Shown here piece after piece: positions 37,401-46,799 of a stretch of 64,000 nucleotides of DNA (position 1 is its first letter; each line of letters opens with the position of its first letter). The notes under the pieces are model-generated. The model was not told where the DNA came from. It worked only from the letters and a program-made list of their open reading frames with translations, and did no database searches. Source of the DNA: Eudorina sp. 2006-703-Eu-15 (taxonomy: Eukaryota; Chlorophyta; Chlorophyceae; Chlamydomonadales; Volvocaceae); NCBI GenBank assembly GCA_003117195.1, contig BDSI01000004.1, positions 553,290 to 617,289 of the forward strand, in the 5' to 3' direction. The translations under genes and the position numbers were made by a program.

Positions 37401-39138
37401 CAGACTCCACTCCCCCGCCTCCCACCGGGCGTCATGCCGGTACCGGGCCTCGTCAATTATCCAGTCGCGGAGGTGGGTAGCAACAGCCAGCTGGTCGCCC
37501 TGAAAACGTTTCGAAATGATGTCAATAGGGCCGTGATAGTGCGGACACGGAGCAAACCAGCGTATGGATGACTCACGTGAAACGAGTCGTACACGCGAAC
37601 CACCTTGTTGGCGATGTCAATCACGCCGCACACCCAGTGGCCTCCAGACTTGCGGGCGTGGATGTCCCCTGATGGGCCGGGAATAAAAACCGGCACGACG
37701 ACCAGGTCCACGCCCATAATTCCGTCCTGGTAGCCCTTCTGCGAAGGGCATTCAGACATGGGGGCAGGTATTTCCAAGCGGTACATGGGTAGCATTGGTC
37801 CAGCAGAACCGTCGACATGAACCTTACCAGCCCACTGGCGCGCAAGCGACTTGGCATCGTCCAGCGCTCCACGCTTTTATAGCTGTACGCCCTCTTATCC
37901 TCGTACAGAAAGCCGTAGAAGTTAGACTGCATGTAGCAAACCTTTGGGGCCGAACCCAAAGACCGAAGCCTGGTATCCCGTGCGTTACATGCCGTTAGAA
38001 AACGCCCGTTCCTGTGACGACACAAAACGCCCGTCCCCATGATATAATAATGCCCATCACTGTCGCCAGACAGCGCCCACGCCGTACCGTCCTCGCGGTT
38101 CCAGTCCCTGTCCCCGTCCAGCAAACTAGCCCCGCCTTTCTAAAAACCCCACCTGGAGGAGGTACATGAAGAGATCGACAGCGTCGTCAGAAACCATGCA
38201 GCCCGGCGCCATGGATGCTACAACCACCGCGTCAAGGTCCTCGAAGTCCATGACCAACCGCCAGACGTACTCCATATCAGGTTCGTTGACTTCCGTTACA
38301 GATACTGAATGCGGCCGCTGTCCCGCTTGCTTCTTGGCGGGCTGGACGCTGATGCTTGGCCCCGGAACAGCCATGGCGCTGTCCGGCAGTGAGCTTTCCT
38401 CGGAATGACAGGGAGAACGCTTGGCCCAGCTAGAGTAGCAGGGGCCGCCAATGGCGAATCCGTCGGAGAGCAAGGAAGTGCCATGGGATCCAGCGAGAGG
38501 CAGCTCGGGCAGTACCAGTCGCCCTCGGGTGCGTACGGAAGTATTCCCAAACAAAACGTGTGGTGTCCAGTATTGCACCGGTCACACAACAACATGAAAG
38601 CCCCGGCGTCTGGTCGTAGACAAGTCGCACACGACAAGGAGGGAAGTGAAGGGCCTTGCGTGATGGGGTTCAGAAGACCACTGGTCTGGTACGCTTCTCC
38701 AAAGCATCGTGACTCCCGTCGCCTTCTCTGACTTTTGGTGCACCCCGGGTTGGGCACCGACGCCGACAGGCCCAAGATATCCTTACCACACTGTTCGATG
38801 GTGGCCTGCGCGACCCCAAGAGGCATGGTCGGATCGGACGAGGGAGGTGGTGGTGGGGGAAGGTGTGGCGTCGGCCCTGCTGAAGGCGCGGTGCTGTTGC
38901 TCAAGGGCTGCTGGTCCAGCGCCGGGGCGGGGCAAGTGGCAGGCGGAGGCGGAGGTGCTGCGGCGCGGCAGCCCGCAGGAGGTGGCGTCGGCCCTGCTGA
39001 AGGCGCAGTGCTGTTGCTCAAGGGCTGCTGGTCCAGCGCCGGGGCGGGGCAAGTGGCAGGCGGAGGCGGAGGTGCTGCGGCGCGGCAGCCCGCAGGAGGT
39101 GGCGGCGGCCCTGCTGAAGGCGCAGTGCTGTTGCTCAC
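37400..39138 (-). pseudogene. PHD finger plus C48 (Ulp1-type) cysteine protease, truncated at both ends
   Basis: Read on the minus strand, the N-terminal part (39138-38296) has 2.7 copies of a 39-residue Pro/Ala repeat. A PHD finger follows: CATC, LLCDRC, HTFC, YCPSC. After a frame change near 38400 comes the protease start (DLDAVVVASMAPG, DDAVDLFMYLLQ). Later exons end at 37828, run 37738-37577 (DLVVVPVFIPG, GGHWVCGVID with the catalytic His, VRVYDSF with the Asp) and resume at 37499 (LRDWIIDEARYRHD). Two introns have clean borders: GTAAGG to CGCAG and GTGAGT to TTCAG. The chain then runs into the palindrome array at about 37400, just before the Gln and the catalytic Cys of the family should appear. 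The N-terminus also begins abruptly in element sequence. The protease cannot be active. Confidence 0.7.
38872..39138 (-). repeat. 117-bp coding tandem repeat
   Basis: About 2.3-2.7 units encode a Pro/Ala-rich 39-residue repeat (APSAGPTPPPAGCRAA...). Adjacent units differ at only a few positions, so the expansion is recent. Confidence 0.8.
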
Positions 39139-39177
39139 CGAGCCGTATCTTTTGGCCTCCTGCCCGAGCGGCAGAAT

Positions 39178-39266
39178 CGAGGATTAGCACTGAGCATAGG
39201 CTCAAAGGCACCCGCTGACATGTAAGCAGGTGCCTTTGAGCCTGTGCTCAGTGCTAATCCTCGATT
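39178..39266. repeat. Long palindrome inside the DNA transposon
   Basis: GAGGATTAGCACTGAGCATA opens the left arm; the right arm returns as its near-exact complement after a ~15-bp loop. It marks the junction of the coding remnant with the right subterminal array and may be the scar of the internal deletion. Confidence 0.75.
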
Positions 39267-39299
39267 CCGCATCTGTACAAACGAGTGCGGACACGAGGC

Positions 39300-39697
39300 G
39301 GATTCCGTGAAACAGGGCTCGGTGCGCGCACCGATCGGTGCGCGCACCGAGCCTAGCTTTGTGGCTACCTGCCCCAAGCGGCCCTATAATTCTCGGCGCC
39401 TGTCATTATGCTGTAATTGATAGTTTCCGCTCCTAGAGAGGCTAGTGGCGTAGATCCGTGAAACAGGGCTCGGTGCGCGCACCGATGGGTGCGCGCACCG
39501 AGCCTGGCTTTGTGGCTACCTGCCCCAAGCGGCCCTAGACTTCTCGGCGCCTGTCATTATGCTGTAAATGATAGTTTCCGCACCTCTAGAGACTAGTGGC
39601 GTAGATCCGTGAAACTTGGCTCGGTGCGCGCACCGTTCAGTGCGCGCACCGAGCCCAGAAACCGCGTCATTTTTCGGTGCGCGCACCGAGCCCACTT
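39300..39697. repeat. Right subterminal palindrome array
   Basis: Three units of about 150 bp begin near 39308, 39457 and 39608. Each has a palindrome built on CGGTGCGCGCACCG followed by a shared spacer (TTTGTGGCTACCTGCCCCAA). A last half-palindrome lies in the terminal repeat. Confidence 0.8.
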
Positions 39698-39717
39698 CTG
39701 GGGCCATTTCCTTCCTC

Positions 39718-39725
39718 CAGCTTGG
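39718..39725. repeat. Target-site duplication, right copy
   Basis: CAGCTTGG follows the element. Copy C exon 1 resumes here in the frame seen in copy B. Confidence 0.85.
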
Positions 39726-40621
39726 TGGGAGCCTACGCCTCCGCCGCATTCGCGCCGGACTGTTTGCTCCCTCTGGGTGCTGCGGCCCTGCTGGGGTCCG
39801 AGCGCGGCCACATAGCAGCCGTGTACTTCAGCTGGAAGACCGCTGCTGTACTTCAGGTACGAACGTACGGCATGCAGTACGGCTATCAGATCAGCCATCG
39901 GGCAATTTGGTGCCGACCGCTGCAGCCAACCCGTGGCGTCGTCGCATCCTTCATGAATAACGATCAGTTTACAGTTAAACATTTTTTTGAGTTCTGGAGG
40001 TTCTGAGATGTCATGCCGTCCTGCGTGTGCTTCGCCCGCCCGCCGCCCGCCGCCCGCCTACAGCTGCCCTCTTCGCTCCAGATCATTTCCGGCGCGCTGC
40101 TGTGGCTGTTGTTCGTCGTCGGCATGACGTCGGTGGACAGGCGGCTGCTGCTGGCCACCACCGCGGCCACGACGGATAACAGCTCCTGGGGGGGTGTTGC
40201 CAACCCAGCGCCGCCACTGAGGGTCGGCGCACGGCGCACGGCGCTGCTGTTCCTGGCGCTCGCCGTACTGCCGTACCTGGTCATACGGGCGTGGGAGCGC
40301 GCCGTACTGCAGCCAAAGTACTGCAAGTACCTGCGAGGATTCGCGGGGAGCACCGCGGCGCTGATGCCGGGGGGCGGCGGCGGCGGCGGCGGCATGCCGA
40401 GTGGTAGTGGCGGCGGAGGGGTTGGCGGCGCCACTCGGCCGTACCTGCCGGGGACGGCATCGGCTCTTGAACAGATTGGCGGCGGCGGCGGCGGCGGCGG
40501 TCTGCGTGCGTCGAGTGCACATGCAGGTCCGCGACTGTACGATGGCGCGCCGTTGGAGGCGCTGCCGCCGGAGGCGGACGACCCAGCCGCCCGCCTTCGG
40601 GCCGCGCCGACAACATATCAT

Positions 40622-40671
<50 letters not shown>

Positions 40672-40953
40672 GCACAACCACCAGCACCACCTCCAGCACA
40701 ACCACCAGCAGTATCATCAGCAATTCGAGGCCGATCCCCGGGTCGAGGGCCCACCAGGCTCCACACCCACGTCGTCTGACAGCGACTCCAATAGCAGCCG
40801 AGGAGCCTCCGATGTGTACCAGCATCACGAGCCACTGTTGTACAGGTCGGCCTACGGTAGCGGTCGTACAATTGTGGTTAACATGAAGGTGCCGCTACCC
40901 GCAGGCAGCGACTTCGCTGCAGCCGCGGCGGAGCTGGCGGAGGCGGCTGAGCT

Positions 40954-40986
<33 letters not shown>

Positions 40987-43607
40987 CAGTGAGCGAGCGC
41001 CGGCGAATCACCGCGTGGGCCAGCTGCGGCATATCGCCGCCACCGCCGGCGCAGCCGATGGTGCGGGCGCGGGTGCCGTCGCCGCCGCCGCCGCCGGCGA
41101 CACTTTGCAGATTGTGGCTGACGCCTCGACGCCGCCGACGCCGCCGTCACCGCTGCGGCGCCTGCGACTATTGTCGCTAGCGTGCGTGGAGGGGTGCGTA
41201 CAGCTAATGATGGTCGTACACTTCTCGGGACCCCCAGCGGCGCCCGATGCCTTCCCCCAGTCCTTCAGGCCGCAACTTCCGCCGGCATCACCACATCAGG
41301 GTCGCGTCCGCGAGCGGGACGATGGGAGCGCTGGCGGCGGCGACGGCCCTGGCGGCGGCGGCGGTGGCGGCGGCGGGCACGCGGGCGATCCACCCGGCGG
41401 CGTTGCTGAGATGCGGGCCTACCACCTCAGGCTGGACGCGGCGACGGCGGACGCCATTGCGGCTGCTGTGTCGGAGGCGGAGGCGCCAGCCGTCGGTCCG
41501 CCTCGACCGAGTCCGTACGACGACATCGACACCGCCACGGCCGCTGCCGCCGCCGCCGCCGCCACTGCCGTACTAGAACCCATCCTCGCGCGCGAGCTGC
41601 TCCAAGGCGGCGGCGGTGGCGACGGTGGTAGCGCAAGCGATGAGGTACGGGACTGCCGTACGGGATCCAAGCGGGAAATGGCGCCCGGCGGAGAGAGACT
41701 TCTGGTGGCCGCGACGGATACCGCGGCGGCGGCGATGGAGGCCGCGACGGCGGCCGCGGCCGCCGCCGCCGCCGCCGCCGCCGCCGGGGCCTGGCGCTGC
41801 AGCGCGGCGGCCAGCGCTGCACTGCATCGCGTGTTGCTGTGGCTGCCCGCTGTGAGCTCCTACCTCGACGGCGGTGCAAGTGAGGGCAGTGCCGCAGCGA
41901 GTTGCGCGGCAGCCGCCGCCGCCCCGGCGGCGGCGGCGGCGGCGGTTGTGGCGGTTGTTCTTCCGGCGGCGGCGCTGCGCGGGCGGACCTCGGTGCGCTG
42001 CGTGGTGGTCGGACCCATGGGTCGGCCGGGCCGCCAGGAGGCCCTCCTGGACGAGGAGGTGGCGGCGGAGCCGCTGGCGCCGAGCGGGGGCGCCGAGGAG
42101 GCCGTCGGGGACGGGCAGTTGACGGGCGCGCAGCCGCCGCAGCTGCTTCCGGTCGTCCGGCTTGATCTCGACGGCGCGTTTGGAGATGTAGCGGCTGGAA
42201 ACATCTCGTAGTACTGGATTGCCAGGTGTGTGCAGGGTCGTCACGGCTCGTCCCCAACGTGGCACTGCGGTCCTGATCTGCACTGTGTGTACGGTACGGC
42301 ATCGGCGACGGTGTACGGCAAGTGTATGTACGACAGATTCATGAGTGACCCAACGTACATGCGAATGCGGTACACTCTTTCCCGATCAGTCTCAAACCCA
42401 CGCCCTCCCCCTCCCGTTCCGAACTTCCCATGCGCCGCGCCAACCCACCGCGGTCCTGCTCACCAGACTTCGCACCGTTGGCCCTGCGTAATGGTGTTCC
42501 GGAACAACGAACCGCTGGTTTCCCTTCCAACTGCCTTTCAAACTATCCCTGCCGACAGCCCGGCACCTTTCACGACATTAGGTCCTAACCGTTTGCTAAC
42601 CGTAAAACGAACGCTGCCGGTAATCCAGCATGACACCTCGTCGTCCCGCCCGACCAGAATCAGGATCCCACTGCCGCTGGCAATGGTGCTACGCAGCCCG
42701 GGGGCGCTCTGCCTGCACCTGCTGCCCCCGAGGTCGGACCCCCAGCAGCAGCAACAGCAACAGCAGCAGCAACAGGAGCAACAGCAGAAACAGCAGCAGC
42801 GGCCGGATCATCAGCTGCCGCCGCCGACCGCGGTGGCGGCGGAACCCGGGGCCGCCGCCAGTGGCCAACTTGTGTCGTTGCTGGCGACCCTGCCGCTGCT
42901 GGTACTGCCGGACGCGGCGGCGGCGGAGGTACGGCAGCTGTACTGCAGCATCTTCCCGGGCGGCGGCGCCGCCGTCGTGGATGCGCTCGGCAAGCTGCTG
43001 CTGCGGACCGAGGGCGTTGCTGGGCACGGGGGGCCGGCGGATACCTGTATCCAGCCGGCGGACAGCGCTCGGCTCACCGATGCCGCCGTGGCCGCCGCCG
43101 CAGCAGCGCAGTACGGCAGCGGCGTCCTCAGCCTGGCGTACGACATGGGCCTTATACTCGCCGCGCCGTACGAAGTGTCCGGCGGCGCGCAGCGACACCA
43201 CTCGACGCGGTCGCTGCCCGACGCGCCGCCGCCACGGCCTCCGTCCACTGACCCACGGGTCACAACCAGCGTGCTTGGCTTCCTGGACAGCCGTGCCATG
43301 GTGGCCTGCGCTCGTCTGTGCCGAGAGGCCCTGGCGGCTGCCGGCGTGGCCTCCACACCTGGCGTAGGGCCTGCGGTAGGGCCTGAGGTTGCGGAAATGC
43401 CGGTCGGCGTCGATGTGGGTACAGACATGACGGATGTGGGTACGGATGAGGGTACGGATGTGGACGGCGAGGCGGCGAATTGTCATCGTCAGCGGTTTGG
43501 CGGGTCTCGGTCCCGGCAGGACCTCTCACCGCGGGTCGAGTCGGGCAGCGCCACGAGCACTGGCGGTGCAGCTGGCGAGGGCTGCCAACCCCAGCTGATG
43601 GCGGCTG

Positions 43608-43641
<34 letters not shown>

Positions 43642-43666
43642 AGGCGGAGGCGGAGGCGGAGGCGGA

Positions 43667-43698
<32 letters not shown>

Positions 43699-45550
43699 AG
43701 GCGGAGGCGAGCGGTCCATCAATGCCGTACAGCCCTCTGCACGTAGCAGCGGAGGACCGGGCGTCGAAGCAGGCGGCTGTGCCGCCGCCGGCGCCCCACG
43801 CGCTCGACCCTTCCCTGGAGGGAACCCGTGGGTCGGTCAAGGGCGGCTGAGCCGCTGTCCGCTGCTCTCGGGGTTCTCTCCGCCGCCCCTGGAGCTGTCG
43901 TACCAGGAGTTCAAGGCGGCGAGCTGCGCCTCCCTGGACCGACTGGCACTGGCATTGGCGCCCACCTTGCGGCTGGCGACGACCCTCAGGACGTACGGCA
44001 GCTACCGGGCGGCGGCGGCGGCGGCGGCGGGGGCAGGGCCCGGGTTGGGATGGTCTGGCCCCTCCGCGGCGGCGGCGGCCGGCGGATGCGGAGGGCCTCA
44101 CAGCTCCCATGAGGATCTGCGGCTGCAGCTGGTGGCGCAGGGGGTTTGCTTGCTGGCGAGCCTGGTGCCGCTGGCGCTGCTGTTGGTGATGCACGGCAGG
44201 GGTGCCGTACATGCCAGGTGCGAACTATGGTCTTTCTTTGTGTCGGCCCAGGAAGGTATACCGTATATGAGGATACGCACGGTTGGGTGTCAACTGTGCA
44301 GCGGTGCTCGTCCTGACATGACCCGCGGGTCTCGCGGCAGGGCATTGCATGACCTTCACCTGTGACTCCGAAGGCCAGGGGCGACAATTTGCTGTGCGGG
44401 CGACGGTGCAAAACGGTGGCCTGGTAAGTCAACCTTTACTTGCTGCGTCGAAACAAAGTCCGCACACGACCATAATGCATCAACCGGGCCGCCGCCGCGC
44501 GCCCGCCGCACCCGGTGCCGTACTGTCGTACAGGCGCCGCAACGCAGTGCTGCTGCTGCGCGCCGTGCTGGATTACGGCATCCTGGCCCTCATCCAGATG
44601 CCGTACCCCTTTCCCTGGAGCGACTCCACGCTGCTGCCGGTGCCCGACGCGTGGATGGACGCGTGCCGGCGGTACGGCATACACTGGATACACCGCACGC
44701 TGTGGGAGCCTGCTACTCAGCAGGTACGGGACAGACGGACCGTACGACATGGTTGGACAGGCCGGCGGTGCGGCGTTGGCGGGTCTTGCGCCTCAATACG
44801 ATGGATTTATTCATTTTAATTTTTTATTTAAGTTTACGATCGACTCGAGCAGGCCATCGATGACAGCCAATGCTGCTCGTCCGCCCGTCCACCCGTCCAC
44901 TCGCTGTTTTGCCGTCTCTGATGCTGCTGTGGCCGGCGGCCGGCGGCCACCTACCCTCGTGTGTCGTACCGCAGTTATCGCCACACCTGGCCGTCTGTAG
45001 GGTGGTGGCGGCGGCCGCCCCGACCTTCCTGTTAGCGCGGCACTGCTACGGCAGCCGCTGGCGACCCGCGGGTCTGTTCGTACTGTGCAACTCGGCCTCG
45101 CAGCTGCTCATCTCCGCCGCCACCGACCTGTACACTCGACGGAGGTTCTTGAGGGCCGCCGACAGAACTCCAGGGGCAGCGCACCTCGGCGGGGAGCCGT
45201 TGGGCGCGGCCGTTGCACCCAACTGTATTGGGACGAGCACCAGCGGCGCCGCCGGCGCCTGCGCCGAGCGCGAGGAGTGCTGTAAAGAGCAGATGTGACA
45301 GAGTGGTGTGGGAGTAGGAGGTGACGACGGCGGCGTAATCTGCTGCTACAAGGTCAACCTGTTAGGAACCTGTGAGGAAGTTGTCAGAAAACTGTGAGGA
45401 GACTGCGAGGAAGAAGCTGTCAGGAAGCTGTGTACGCATGCGGCGCTGCGCCGCGCCGCGGACGGGTGCGTGCAAAGGGGCAATCCGTCAGCAGGCCGCG
45501 TCCGTCTCGGTCCGATCCGGCGCCGCGCGAGGGGGTCCTAGCAGCCTCCC

Positions 45551-45642
45551 AGATCCAGATCCAGATCCAGATCCAGATCTAGATCCAGATTCAAGATCTA
45601 GATCCAGATCGAGATCCAGATCAAGATCTAGATCCAGATCTT
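45551..45642. repeat. AGATCC hexanucleotide repeat
   Basis: About 15 copies of AGATCC with a few substitutions (AGATCT, AGATTC). It lies about 250 bp downstream of copy C. Confidence 0.9.
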
Positions 45643-46562
45643 TGGAGGACACGAGGACCGGATGCACGCGGGCACGGATCGATTGCGTATTGCCCGGGCA
45701 GGTCCAGGGAGGTGGGAGGAGACTGACGGCCACACAGTACACCACCCGGCAGCATTAGCAGCATGCAGCGGGCGCGGATGGACCTGTATACGTGGCCCAG
45801 GCGGATCCAGGATCCAGGATGGTGGGCTGCTGCCGGCGCACGTCGTGGATCGATTCGGTTTGGGGTGTGGATGTATGCTGTAGCGGGCGGATGGAGCATG
45901 GAGGGCCCACAGGTGGAACGTGGAAGGGCTGCGGAGGCATGCAAGGCGGATGGCGCAGCAATGAGCGCAGTGAGGTGTCGTCGCCGTACACCGGCGGGGG
46001 CGAGAAGCGAGGAGCGAGGAGCGAGCCTGGATCGATGGATGTACGAGCATGCATACACCGTACCGTGTCGCGCCGTACCGTACAGTACGGACGGTGGCGG
46101 CATGCAGCGACCGGGCGTGTGATCGCGTGTCCACGTAGACGCATCCCCTGTCTCTTCCTTCCCTCATGCGGCCGCGTGAAGTAAGGCCCCACCAGCCACA
46201 CCGATCACGTGATGAGGTGAAGCCACATACACCCGGCGAATAATGTAGGGACGTGCCCCCCCCCCCCCGCAAAATGCAGAGCAGATTGATGCGAAGGGGA
46301 GGATGGAAGAGTTGGGAAGATGGAACGATAGATGGCAGTTAGGGAGTTGGCTATGGGGGCGGCGAGCGACGCTGTCCCAGGACTCAGCCGCCGCAGCAGT
46401 CAGCGTGAAACGAAGTAAACAGTAAGCCTTACATACGTACAAACAGCGGAAGCTGATCCCGCCTCGGGAGGACCATCTAATTTGCTGACTACAGACGGCC
46501 CCATCGATTGTGCCAGCGGCGGGTGGGAAGGTAGGTACGAGCGACGACACAGCGTCGTACGT

Positions 46563-46799
46563 CAGAGTGGCTATCTTAAGATATAAACATATATTCGGCC
46601 GAAAACCTTGCGTTTTGATAGATACTTTCCCTCGGTAGGAAAATGGGGTTTTAGATACTCATGGCCTCTCACGCGGGGAAAAGCCCCCTTTGAGTAGATA
46701 AAATGCCGGCAAAAGCTCCCTCCGACAGATACTTTCAGCACGATTGGGCAAGGAGTATCTCCGGCCGTAGATACTCTGCAAAATAAGATAGCCACCCTG
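46563..46799. mobile_element. hAT-type MITE, 237 bp
   Basis: The left end CAGAGTGGCTATCTTA and the right end, complement of CAGGGTGGCTATCTTA, form 16-bp terminal inverted repeats with one mismatch. TCGTACGT is duplicated on both sides (46555-46562 and 46800-46807). The CAG-type ends and 8-bp duplication fit hAT. The interior is AT-rich, non-coding and carries AGATACT/AGTATCT several times, likely transposase sites. Confidence 0.85.

Larger units (their letters stand above)
36805..39717. mobile_element. Zisupton/KDZ-like DNA transposon, internally degraded, 2913 bp
   Basis: The ends are inverted repeats: the left 36805-~36915 matches the reverse complement of ~39607-39717, including GGCCCCAGAAGTGGGCTCGG and AAAAATGACGCGGTTTCTGG. 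An 8-bp duplication, CAGCTTGG, flanks it. Subterminal blocks hold repeated GC-rich palindromes. The interior encodes, on the minus strand, a PHD finger and a C48 (Ulp1-type) cysteine protease with introns. An 8-bp duplication plus a C48 protease is the known signature of the Zisupton/KDZ superfamily, but no transposase is visible, and hAT elements also make 8-bp duplications. It is therefore a non-autonomous derivative whose class is inferred. Confidence 0.7.
36276..45298 (+). pseudogene. Polytopic membrane protein family, copy C, exon 1 split by a transposon
   Basis: Exons are 36276-39856 (split), 40064-~42207, 42664-44217, 44534-44723 and 44975-45298. Removing the 2913-bp element and one 8-bp target copy leaves exon 1 at 660 nt, in frame and colinear with copies A and B. 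Exons 3 to 5 keep the phase of copy B, and exon 4 is 190 nt in both. Conserved blocks include LRWRLYDYGNLGHVV, SLACVEGCVQLMMVV, LAYDMGLIL, MPYPFPWSDSTLL and DLYTRRRFLRAA. Exon 2 carries His and Gln runs and exon 3 a Gly run. The exon 2 donor is unclear. As sequenced, reading through the element stops early, and splicing it out at its obvious GTAAGG and CAG sites would add 7 nt and shift the frame. The gene is probably inactive in this strain unless the insert is lost. Confidence 0.65.

Noticed and set aside
36805..39717. Treating the element in copy C as an ordinary intron
   Set aside because: It has inverted terminal repeats and an 8-bp target duplication, copies A and B have no intron there, and removing it by its apparent splice sites shifts the frame.
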